The notes beneath the pieces were generated by a model. That model was given only the letters and a program-made list of their open reading frames with translations, was not told the DNA's origin and did no database searches. DNA of 64,000 nucleotides from Oceanispirochaeta crateris (GTDB taxonomy: Bacteria; Spirochaetota; Spirochaetia; DSM-2461): contig NZ_CP036150.1 in the NCBI RefSeq assembly GCF_008329965.1, positions 2,894,439 through 2,958,438 of the forward strand. Reading direction: 5' to 3'. Of the stretch, positions 42,464 to 50,142 are shown piece by piece (the first letter of the stretch is position 1; every line of letters starts with the position of its first letter). The translations under genes and the position numbers were made by a program.

Positions 42464-43263
42464 TGGAAAATATAATTGTAAAAAAAAATATCACCCCGGG
42501 TCAGTTCCTATACAGAGTTATAAACTATGGGGGCTTAGTGCTCCTCATACTCTGGGGAATGCTGGGAATTCCCTATAAAGGAGTCATGGCGTCGGCACAG
42601 GGGACAATGGAGTCTCTTTTAAACGGCATTGTCCATCCTGATTTGGGCTATCTGGCAAATTGGACCATAGATGGTCTCCCCTTTGCCATCGTTGAAACCA
42701 TTGCCATCGCCATCAGCGGAACCTTTGTCTCGGCTGTTATATCCATCCCGTTTGCACTGTTGGCGAGCCAGAACATTGTAGGCCGGAGAGTCTCTTTGGT
42801 GGGCAAATTCTTCATCACCATGATCCGGACATTTCCGGAACTGATCCTGGCCCTGATCTTCATCAGTGTTGTGGGACCCGGAGCACCGGCGGGGATATTG
42901 GCATTGGGAATTCATTCTATAGGAATGCTGGGCAAGCTTTTCAGCGAAGCCATCGAAAGCATGGACATGGGGGTTAAAGAAGCCCTTGAATCCTGTGGGG
43001 GGTCAAGTATGGAGGTTCTGTTCAGAGCCGTTTTGCCCCAGGTCAGTCCTGAATTGATTTCCTACACCCTCTACCGCTTTGAAATAAATATGAGAGCGGC
43101 ATCCACTCTCGGCCTGGTCGGAGCGGGAGGAATAGGAGCACCTTTAATTTTTGCCATCAGAACAAGAGCCTGGCCACGGGCTATGATCATTGTTATGGTA
43201 TTAGTCGTAACCGTATCGGTGATTGATATGATTTCCAGCAGGATCAGAAAAGGACTCGTATAA
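42463..43263 (+). CDS. phnE: Phosphonate-type ABC permease, second copy
   Basis: A 266-residue permease similar to the preceding one, so the two may form a heterodimeric channel. Its EAA loop reads SEAIESMDMGVKEALESCGG. The C-terminal part shares NMRAASTLGLVGAGGIG with the first copy (VRAAAVLGYVGAGGIG). Two bases separate its stop from the surE start. Confidence 0.92.
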   Translation: MENIIVKKNITPGQFLYRVINYGGLVLLILWGMLGIPYKGVMASAQGTMESLLNGIVHPDLGYLANWTIDGLPFAIVETIAIAISGTFVSAVISIPFALLASQNIVGRRVSLVGKFFITMIRTFPELILALIFISVVGPGAPAGILALGIHSIGMLGKLFSEAIESMDMGVKEALESCGGSSMEVLFRAVLPQVSPELISYTLYRFEINMRAASTLGLVGAGGIGAPLIFAIRTRAWPRAMIIVMVLVVTVSVIDMISSRIRKGLV

Positions 43264-43265
43264 AA

Positions 43266-43994
43266 ATGAATATATTACTGGTAAACGATGATGGAATTGA
43301 ATCTCCCGGAATTCAGTTTTTGGCCGAAGTCATGAAAGAAATCGGGAAGGTTTTTATTGTCGCACCCCACACACAGCAAAGTGCTATAGGCCATGGCATC
43401 ACCATCCATGAACCCTTCCGGGTTCATCATCGGAATGAACTGTTTGAAGGAATCGAGGCCTGGAGCCTGGAAGCAAAACCCGCCGATTGTGTTAAATTTG
43501 CATTCTATGCCCTGGCACTGCCCATTGACCTTGTGGTTTCCGGTATTAATGACGGCCCTAACTTGGGAACGGACATTACATATTCAGGAACACTGGCCGG
43601 AGCCAGTGAGAGTATTATCTGCGGGGTTCCAGCCATCGCCCTCTCGGCGGACTTTGCAAGCCTGGAGACCGTAAAGCCCTATTTAAGGGAGACTCTAAAA
43701 AGCGTTCTTGATGCAAAAGTCGTCGATAAAAACAGGGTTATAAATATCAATTTCCCTAAAAAAGAGTTCACTCAATTCAAAGGGTTCAAAATCACAGAAA
43801 TGGGAGAGCGCCCCTTTAACCATCAATTTGTTGAGGAAAATGGACTGTATTGGTCGAGGGGCAATTGGGATTGGGTTGAAAATGGTCCAGAAACAGACGT
43901 ATGGGCCTGGGAAAACGGATATGTATCCATCTCCCCGATCCAGATCAATCGAACAGATTTCGCCTATATGGATATTTTGAGAGAAAAATTGTAA
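43266..43994 (+). CDS. surE: 5'/3'-nucleotidase SurE
   Basis: A 242-residue SurE phosphatase, which removes phosphate from nucleoside 5'- or 3'-monophosphates. The metal-site motif NDDGIESPG (7-15) and SGINDGPNLGTDITYSGTLA (about 96-115) are intact. It lies inside the phn operon, starting 2 bases after the second phnE, and its stop overlaps the start of the HAD-like gene (TAATG). This suggests that the imported compound is processed by phosphatases, or that surE rides along for phosphate recovery. Confidence 0.95.
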   Translation: MNILLVNDDGIESPGIQFLAEVMKEIGKVFIVAPHTQQSAIGHGITIHEPFRVHHRNELFEGIEAWSLEAKPADCVKFAFYALALPIDLVVSGINDGPNLGTDITYSGTLAGASESIICGVPAIALSADFASLETVKPYLRETLKSVLDAKVVDKNRVININFPKKEFTQFKGFKITEMGERPFNHQFVEENGLYWSRGNWDWVENGPETDVWAWENGYVSISPIQINRTDFAYMDILREKL

Positions 43995-44875
43995 TGCCTC
44001 AAAAACAACTGCCGCTGGCCCAATGGCTGCCCTATAAAGAGGATAGAAACGCCCGACACGGAGGACGCAGTTTCTATTTTTTTGACCTGGATGACAACAT
44101 CCTCCAAATGGATACAAAAATATTCTTGTTTCACAAAGAAACAAATGAAGAGATAGAAATCAGTTCTGCCGAATTAGCTCAGAATATGAAGTCCATAGGC
44201 AAACAGGGCAAATATGCGGATTACTATATACATCGCAATGATGCCATTGGTTCATACAGGAATTTTCAGGACAGAAGGATCCTTCCATGGGATTCCAGAA
44301 AGAATGCAAAACAGGCGATTGAACATGATTTGAACAGCGCCCTTGAAAAACCCGAATGGGAGTGGCATGGCCCGAGCTGGAATCATTTCTTCTACGCGGT
44401 TCTCAATGGCAGGCCTGTTTCAATAATCACTGCCAGAGGACATAATCCCAGAACAATAAAGCGGGCCCTGAATATCCTCTATGAAAAAAGATTTTTACAC
44501 CGAAAACCCAATATTCTCACGATTTATCCTGTTTCGAATCCTAAGGTTAGACGGAAACTGGGCGATCCGGGTCTCAACAAAGCCATTGCTCTTCTCAAAA
44601 AAGAAGCCCTACTAAAATCAGTAGAAATAGCCTTTAAAAAGTACGGCAAGAACCCCCATCACCGCTTCGGTGTCAGCGACGATGACCCTCTCAATATAAA
44701 AGAAATAACAGCTACCCTCGTGGAAATAAAAAAGAAATATCCCCAGAATGCCTTCTTTGTTATTGATACCTCAGAAGGAAAAGTCCAGAAAACCGAAATT
44801 TTTGAAGATCATCTCATTCATTCTGAAAAGATTGAGCTGGTAGATGCCCTCAATTATCGCCTCTTTGATTTCTAA
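43994..44875 (+). CDS. HAD-like predicted phosphatase of the phn-surE operon
   Basis: A 293-residue protein. Residues about 25-35 read FYFFDLDDNILQMDT, a HAD-type DxDxN motif I; VSIITARGHNPRTIKRAL suits motif II (Ser/Thr then Arg); HRFGVSDDDPLNIKEI suits motif III/IV with acidic pairs. The spacing supports a HAD fold with a large insert between motifs I and II. Start at ATG 43994 overlaps the surE stop. The substrate is unknown; genomic context suggests organophosphate metabolism. It converges on a beta-CASP gene with 4 bases between stops. Confidence 0.75.
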   Translation: MPQKQLPLAQWLPYKEDRNARHGGRSFYFFDLDDNILQMDTKIFLFHKETNEEIEISSAELAQNMKSIGKQGKYADYYIHRNDAIGSYRNFQDRRILPWDSRKNAKQAIEHDLNSALEKPEWEWHGPSWNHFFYAVLNGRPVSIITARGHNPRTIKRALNILYEKRFLHRKPNILTIYPVSNPKVRRKLGDPGLNKAIALLKKEALLKSVEIAFKKYGKNPHHRFGVSDDDPLNIKEITATLVEIKKKYPQNAFFVIDTSEGKVQKTEIFEDHLIHSEKIELVDALNYRLFDF

Positions 44876-44879
44876 GGAT

Positions 44880-46265
44880 TCACTCAATATGTATGGTTTC
44901 ATTCTGTTTAGGCACTCCGGTTGTAAAACCAAGATCATTAAGATGTTTTGCAAAGTTCTCAATGGTGCCTTCTTCTCCATGAACAAGGTACACCTTCCTT
45001 GGTTTTGGAGTAAAAGCCTGGAGCCATTGAGTCAGTCCTTTTTGGTCCGCATGGGCTGAAAAACTCCCGATCCGCTGGATTTCGGACCTTACTTCAAAGA
45101 CACGGCCCATCATCCTTATTTCTTTGGCCCCATCCAGGATAACCCGCCCCAAACTACCGGGTGCCTGATATCCGACAAAAAGAACTGTATTCCTAGAATC
45201 TCCAATTCCATGTCGCAGATGATGCCGAATACGTCCAGCCGTACACATCCCACTTCCGGCGATGACAATAGAAGGTTCATCCGACTTGCTTATATCCTTG
45301 GAATCTTCAGTTTTTGGAGTGCATTTTAAACCTGGAAATGAAAAAGGTTGATCTGTTCTTGCCTTTGCATCAGCATCATATACATCCCGATGATTTTTAA
45401 AGACTTCCGTCACTTTTATGGCTAATGGGCTATCAAGGTAAATGGGGACCTTTGGAAAATCAGGATTTTTAGTCTGCAGTTCGCTTAAGGTATAAAGGAG
45501 TTCCTGAGTCCGCTCCAAAGCAAAGCTCGGAATGAAGACTTTCCCCCCCCGGCCGATGGTATTTTTAATTATTTCCATGATCTGCTTGTCTCTCGGCAAT
45601 CGGGTATCATGAAGACGGTCACCATAGGTAGACTCGAGAAAGATATAATCTGCCTTCTCAATCAGCGTTGGATCTTCAATTATAGGGACATCATTTTGTC
45701 CTAAATCACCGGAAAATACAATTTTTTTTTGTTCATCCTTTTCTGTGATGAGCAATTCAACAATGGCTGATCCTATGATATGACCGGCATCCTGGAGTAT
45801 GAATTCCAAGGTATTACCCAGTTTCAGATGCTTTCTGTACTCTACGGGAGTCACCAAAGGCAAGACCTTTTCGACATCTTCTGAGGTATAAAGAGGATCT
45901 CTTGGTGCCAAACCAGCCCTGACTCTTCGTTTATTTTCATGCTCCGTATCTTTTTCCTGGATATAGGCGGAGTCTCTCAGCATGATGGGAATTAAATCGG
46001 CTGTAGCTGGAGTGGCATAGATTTTACCAGAGAACCCCTCCTTAACCAGCTTGGGAATCAAACCGCAATGGTCAATATGTCCATGAGTAAGAAACATAAA
46101 ATCCAGGACTTTCGGGTCAAAGTCGAAAGCTTCAAAGTTCCGCCGTGCTAAATCCTTCCCCCCCTGAAACAACCCGCAATCTATCAAAAATGAAAATTCT
46201 TGTGTTACGACTCTGTGGCAGGACCCTGTGACAACCTGAGCGGCACCATGACTTGTGATTTGCAT
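44880..46265 (-). CDS. Beta-CASP metallo-beta-lactamase-fold ribonuclease
   Basis: A 461-residue MBL-fold protein of the beta-CASP RNA-processing group (YsgK/CPSF73-like). Metal motif THGHIDHCGL (about 66-75), later HIIGSA and FSGDLGQND, and beta-CASP motifs with ESTYGDRLH, GSGMCTAGRIRHH and a C-terminal SAHADQKGL and VHGEEGT. The start is ATG 46265, preceded by GGAGG 5 bases upstream; a TTG at 46277 is part of that site. Last gene of an operon that begins with the LuxR-type regulator. Confidence 0.92.
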   Translation of the reverse strand: MQITSHGAAQVVTGSCHRVVTQEFSFLIDCGLFQGGKDLARRNFEAFDFDPKVLDFMFLTHGHIDHCGLIPKLVKEGFSGKIYATPATADLIPIMLRDSAYIQEKDTEHENKRRVRAGLAPRDPLYTSEDVEKVLPLVTPVEYRKHLKLGNTLEFILQDAGHIIGSAIVELLITEKDEQKKIVFSGDLGQNDVPIIEDPTLIEKADYIFLESTYGDRLHDTRLPRDKQIMEIIKNTIGRGGKVFIPSFALERTQELLYTLSELQTKNPDFPKVPIYLDSPLAIKVTEVFKNHRDVYDADAKARTDQPFSFPGLKCTPKTEDSKDISKSDEPSIVIAGSGMCTAGRIRHHLRHGIGDSRNTVLFVGYQAPGSLGRVILDGAKEIRMMGRVFEVRSEIQRIGSFSAHADQKGLTQWLQAFTPKPRKVYLVHGEEGTIENFAKHLNDLGFTTGVPKQNETIHIE

Positions 46266-46353
46266 TTCATCCTCCAATGAGACAAATTATATTCTTTCGC
46301 GACGAACAGTGCCAATTTTTTAATATGATTGGCTGCCTATTGAGAGCTATTGC

Positions 46354-47385
46354 TCAAATTTTTTTATTGAGTATCAAGAATTTCAAGAAATATTCTTCCA
46401 GTGTTTGTGTCGGACCTTTTTCATTCTTTTGCTGCCTTAAAATACCGTCGTTCCGTCTCCTTAAAAAGCTTTGATACAGTTGAAGAGCCTGAGGTTTATT
46501 ATATCGGTCCTTCCGATCTCGGAGCATCTGAGGTGATTCATTGAGCAGTTTTACGATAATTTCTGTTCCTTTGATTCGATCTACTGCAGAGATTTGATTC
46601 TCTTTCATGTAGTTCCTTAAAAGTCGGATTTCCTCACTCCTTAAATCAAATAGAAATTCTTCCAGTGACTCGCCCTGTGCATTGGAGATCGTAAAATACC
46701 AATGAAGGAAATCGTTCCAGAGTGGAGACAAGAGAAAATTGAGACGCATCAACTCCATGACACCGGCGAGAGTTCCCAACACAGGAACTATTTTTTGTCG
46801 GGCCTCCCAGAGCTCTCGTATAAAGGGAGCAAATAACTCAGTTTTGTACTTAAACCGGTTTTCCCACAATTGTATCAGCTCATTGGCAACAAACTTTGAA
46901 ATATGGTCATCAGTAGTCATTCTCGAAAGCTGAGATTTGTACAGCTCCTCTGCCATAAGAGTAAACAATACGTCAGAATAAGCCTCTTCGACCTGACCCT
47001 TCAGTGTGTTCAATTCAGAGAATTTGTATGTCAGCTTGACTAAAAATCCCCAAAAATGCAGATTGCTGATCGTAAAACCGTAACCCAGAATCACCCTGGT
47101 AGGCAGGTTAACCACCTGATCGATGCCATTTCCACTAATTTTTTTTATCAAGGTTTCTCTACTGCGATTTTCCCCAAAGATTTTAAGATCTCTTGTGAGT
47201 CCAGGAGAACGCTGAACGACTGATGCAAGCAATACAAGATCGGACTTTTGATTCAAAATCAAAGTGGATAAAGCCGAGTATTTCCCATCGAGGAATTCTA
47301 TAATCTTATCAATAAGAGATTCTTCTATCTCCGAAAAGATTGAGAGCTCTATTTGAGGAAACAGAAGATTCTTGGAGACGGGCAT
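46354..47385 (-). CDS. Conserved-looking helical protein of unknown function
   Basis: A 343-residue, soluble, mostly alpha-helical protein (long Leu/Glu/Lys stretches such as DLRSEEIRLLRNYMKENQ) with no signal peptide or membrane helix. No known domain is recognised. A central hydrophobic patch RVILGYGFTISNLHFWGFLV may be a core. Its start lies 5 bases after the stop of the Rnk/GreA-like gene, so it is surely translated with it; 88 bases separate it from the beta-CASP gene. It may be a lineage-specific RNA- or RNA-polymerase-associated factor, judged only from neighbours. Confidence 0.75.
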   Translation of the reverse strand: MPVSKNLLFPQIELSIFSEIEESLIDKIIEFLDGKYSALSTLILNQKSDLVLLASVVQRSPGLTRDLKIFGENRSRETLIKKISGNGIDQVVNLPTRVILGYGFTISNLHFWGFLVKLTYKFSELNTLKGQVEEAYSDVLFTLMAEELYKSQLSRMTTDDHISKFVANELIQLWENRFKYKTELFAPFIRELWEARQKIVPVLGTLAGVMELMRLNFLLSPLWNDFLHWYFTISNAQGESLEEFLFDLRSEEIRLLRNYMKENQISAVDRIKGTEIIVKLLNESPQMLRDRKDRYNKPQALQLYQSFLRRRNDGILRQQKNEKGPTQTLEEYFLKFLILNKKI

Positions 47386-47390
47386 TTTGT

Positions 47391-47795
47391 CTATTCTCCT
47401 CCTGGTTGAGGGTGCTCAATCTCCAATATCTTTAATTTGATTTCTCCAGAAGGAGCATAACAGGTCGTAATATTACCCACAGCTTCTCCAATGAGTGCTG
47501 TGCCTAAGGGAGAAAGGATAGAATATAAATCCTTGGCTGAATCGGCAAAGGCCGGAAACACGATGGTAGCAACATGGGCTCCCCCATTCTCTAGGTCCTG
47601 GTAGGTGACCCTTGATTTAAGAGTGACATTTTTCATATTGGGATCATTGACCTTCCCAATCTTGGCTCTCTCCATCTCTTCCCCCAGCTCCCTCATATAG
47701 GGGGTATTTAATCTGTGGGTTGTTTTGAGTTTATTTATTAGCAAAGTTAGACTCTTATAGTCTTGTTCATTTAATATGATCCGTTTATTGGTCAT
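47391..47795 (-). CDS. Rnk/GreA-C-terminal-domain protein
   Basis: A 134-residue protein with an N-terminal short helical hairpin (about 8-45) and a C-terminal GreA/GreB FKBP-like domain (about 55-130): VTYQDLENGGAHVATIVF and SPLGTALIGEAVGN. This is the layout of Rnk, which binds RNA polymerase in the secondary channel, rather than of full GreA. The start at 47795 has a perfect AGGAGGTG 5 bases upstream. An upstream in-frame start would remove this site. Second gene of the LuxR operon. Confidence 0.85.
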   Translation of the reverse strand: MTNKRIILNEQDYKSLTLLINKLKTTHRLNTPYMRELGEEMERAKIGKVNDPNMKNVTLKSRVTYQDLENGGAHVATIVFPAFADSAKDLYSILSPLGTALIGEAVGNITTCYAPSGEIKLKILEIEHPQPGGE

Positions 47796-47883
47796 TCCAA
47801 CACCTCCTGCAAAGACTAACACTCTACATCTGACCTTGGTGAAGGACAATCTGAATTTACCCTGCAGGATATTTACAGGTTTT

Positions 47884-48681
47884 CTACAGGTTTATAAGGT
47901 AGGTCTGTAAGTTGACGGCTTTACCATTCAAATCAAGTTTTTTGCGGATAGTACATCTATGCCGTTCTACTGTTTCGATGCTGATACCTAGGAAATCTGC
48001 AATTTCTTTACTGCCTATACCTTTTGCCACAAAACCACAGATTTCCAGCTCTCGAGGAGTGAGAATGGATAAAAGAGGACTAAAGTTCTTTCCCCCATTG
48101 GGAAACCCCTCAAGCTCGGATTGGATCATGGCAACCAAAGCCTTGTTGTGTTCCGGTATTTTTTGGCTCAATTGATTCAGCAATGGAAAAATCAAAGTTC
48201 GAATTTGAACCTGCATTGCCTCAGTATCTTTGTCTCTCTCCTTCTGCAACCTTGTGAGGAGCTCTGAGAGAGTCGTATTTTTTTCTTTGATGGCCGCTTC
48301 ATTTCTTAACCTCTGGATAGCGGCAACACTGAGTTCAACTGCAGATTTCAGCAGATGCTTCTCCCTAAGTACGAGACGGCCCTGATTGGTAGTAAAACGA
48401 AGATGCAAGATGAGTTTTTCTTCTTTATTGAGCATTGTTTCTGCAATAAAGTCAGATTCCCCAAGCTCCTGAGGAGTCTCTGTTACCGGTACAATTTTCA
48501 GGTCTATGACAAGGGATTCAGGGGAAGTCATTGCCTTGGACAATTCTATCGATATTTTTCTTAGCAGTGGTTCTTCCATCCCTGTATAGCTTGTAAAAAG
48601 AGGAGTAAGACGGTAAAGGCAATCCAACTCCTTTTCCCGTTCTCTTAATTCATTTGCAAGTTTCATATCAACGACATCCAT
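47884..48681 (-). CDS. LuxR-type transcription regulator
   Basis: A 265-residue protein from ATG 48681 (MDVVDMKLANE), with a possible longer form from 48798 or 48765 that would add a membrane-like helix. The N-terminal two-thirds is coiled (ELREREKELDCLYRLTPLF and RLQKERDKDTEAMQVQIRTL) without a receiver domain. The C-terminal LuxR helix-turn-helix is clear: LTPRELEICGFVAKGIGSKE, then IADFLGISIETVERHRCTIR. It heads the operon containing the Rnk-like and beta-CASP genes and is divergent from the flavoprotein gene, with a perfect dyad between. Confidence 0.85.
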   Translation of the reverse strand: MDVVDMKLANELREREKELDCLYRLTPLFTSYTGMEEPLLRKISIELSKAMTSPESLVIDLKIVPVTETPQELGESDFIAETMLNKEEKLILHLRFTTNQGRLVLREKHLLKSAVELSVAAIQRLRNEAAIKEKNTTLSELLTRLQKERDKDTEAMQVQIRTLIFPLLNQLSQKIPEHNKALVAMIQSELEGFPNGGKNFSPLLSILTPRELEICGFVAKGIGSKEIADFLGISIETVERHRCTIRKKLDLNGKAVNLQTYLINL

Positions 48682-48782
48682 TTTGCTTTTAACCTTCCAA
48701 AGAGAAGAATAACACACAATGCTAAAATTGATACTGCTGATAATTACCGAGATGATAATCGTCATTCTAAAAGAGTAAGCTC

Positions 48783-48808
48783 CACCCTTCTTGAACATAA
48801 GAAGGGTG
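48783..48808. repeat. Perfect dyad in the LuxR/flavoprotein divergent region
   Basis: Ten-base arms CACCCTTCTT / AAGAAGGGTG around GAACAT. It has no T-run, so an operator or an RNA structure is more likely than a terminator. If the LuxR start at 48798 were used, its ATG would lie inside the loop, which argues for the shorter start. Confidence 0.55.
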
Positions 48809-48930
48809 ATACATGCAGAAGATTCAAGTTTGCTCAGGTTGACTCCAGCTGTTAAAACACGTAAGTATTATAAATCTACAAATACTCCTGAACTGATTCC
48901 GGGATATTTTACAAAGCATTGGGAGAAAAT

Positions 48931-49572
48931 ATGGTCTTAGGCATTAGTTCAAGTGGAAGAGAGAACGGGGTGACCTCTCAGGCTGTCAAAAAAGTCCTTG
49001 ATTCTACCGGACAGGAATACGAATACATTTCACTCTCTGGAAAAGCCATAAGAGGCTGCACAGGCTGTCTCGGCTGTGCCAGAGATAATATTTGTAAGGT
49101 GAAGGATGATTGGAATTTAATCGGCCAGAGGATGAAAGATGCCGATGCCATCGTATTTGGCGGGACAAACTACTTTAATATGCTGAACGCACTGGGTCAG
49201 GCCACTCTGGAAAGGACCTTTTCTTTCAGACATATGGAACGCTTCCTCTTGGCTGGTAAACTCGGAGTCATTGTGAGTTGTGGATACAACCCTCAAGACA
49301 ACCCTGTGAAGAATACAATTAAAATGTTTATGGAATCAGCAAAAATGTCTGTAATTGGTTCAGTTGAAGTTGGCGGATATTCTCAGTGTTACTCCTGTGG
49401 TCCTGGTATTGAATGCGCCGTGGGTAACATCGTCAAGGATCATGGCTTCATATCAGAAGTTCTTGAGGAACATCTTCCCAAGGATTTCAATCAACAGGAA
49501 GAGGCAAACCTCGAAGCATACAAAGCCGGTAAGATTCTGGGGTCCATATTAAGAGCCAGATCCCAAAGTTGA
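48931..49572 (+). CDS. Iron-sulfur flavoprotein / NADPH-dependent FMN reductase-like
   Basis: A 213-residue flavodoxin-fold protein. The FMN phosphate loop is GISSSGRENGVT near the start, and CTGCLGC then ARDNIC (about 41-53) gives the four-cysteine pattern of iron-sulfur flavoproteins. A second cysteine-rich piece QCYSCGPGIEC lies near 155. Start ATG 48931 has GGGAG 5 bases before; the TTG at 48919 belongs to that site. Members transfer electrons in anaerobes or reduce quinones and nitro-compounds. Confidence 0.88.
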   Translation: MVLGISSSGRENGVTSQAVKKVLDSTGQEYEYISLSGKAIRGCTGCLGCARDNICKVKDDWNLIGQRMKDADAIVFGGTNYFNMLNALGQATLERTFSFRHMERFLLAGKLGVIVSCGYNPQDNPVKNTIKMFMESAKMSVIGSVEVGGYSQCYSCGPGIECAVGNIVKDHGFISEVLEEHLPKDFNQQEEANLEAYKAGKILGSILRARSQS

Positions 49573-49693
49573 TAGAAGATTCATCAATCGATATTTCACG
49601 TTCCTGAACTGATATTAGTTTTTCCAGAAAAATAAGAATAACTCCTCACGGACTCTTTGACAAATGGTCTGACTATCATCCATGGATTCTGTT

Positions 49694-49999
49694 TCATTTT
49701 TTCTTTTCGAGCTCTTTCAATTCGGCAGAAAGAGACTCGATCTTAGCGAAAATAGCCATAGACGGTTCGTGATTGATTGCTCCTGGAGTCAGTTTTTCAG
49801 CATTATATATTTCTGCCCCTAACTCCTCAATTTTCTCCTGAATGCGTTTCTTATGATTGAAAACATTTATTTTTCTCTGCCCTTCAGTCGTTAATTCTTC
49901 GGCTTTCTTGCCGACAGTTTCAGCACCATCTTTGACATTTTCAAACCCGTCTTTAATTCCCTTTGAGATGTCGGCTTTCATTTTTTTCCAATCAATCAT
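49694..49999 (-). CDS. Small coiled-coil protein
   Basis: A 101-residue charged protein, start MIDWKKMKADISKGIKDGFE at 49999 with GAGGAG 9 bases upstream (an ATG at 50104 would add an unlikely 35 residues). It is a continuous amphipathic helix with Lys/Glu-rich ends (SLSAELKELEKKK), resembling small stress or phage-shock-like helper proteins. No motif is recognised. It lies between the flavoprotein and the P-type ATPase genes. Confidence 0.7.
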   Translation of the reverse strand: MIDWKKMKADISKGIKDGFENVKDGAETVGKKAEELTTEGQRKINVFNHKKRIQEKIEELGAEIYNAEKLTPGAINHEPSMAIFAKIESLSAELKELEKKK

Positions 50000-50142
50000 A
50001 GTGGTATCTCCTCTTCCTTCTGTTTCTTTTAAGAATACTCTATCTGCATCCTGAATACAAAAGTGATTAGGATTAAGAAAGCCAGAATACCTTGGCTTGT
50101 GCATACACTTCTAAGGGAGATTTTTTCCAAAGACAGCCATTT

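Noticed and set aside
47850-47883. Direct repeat of ACAGGTTT between the Rnk-like and LuxR-type genes
   Set aside because: Only two short copies close together; could be chance.
47884-48798. Longer LuxR-type protein with an N-terminal membrane helix
   Set aside because: Its ATG would be in the loop of a perfect hairpin with no ribosome site. I kept the start at 48681 but cannot fully exclude the internal ATG at 48765.
48783-48808. Dyad as an intrinsic terminator
   Set aside because: No T-run follows on either strand and it lies between divergent starts, not at gene ends.
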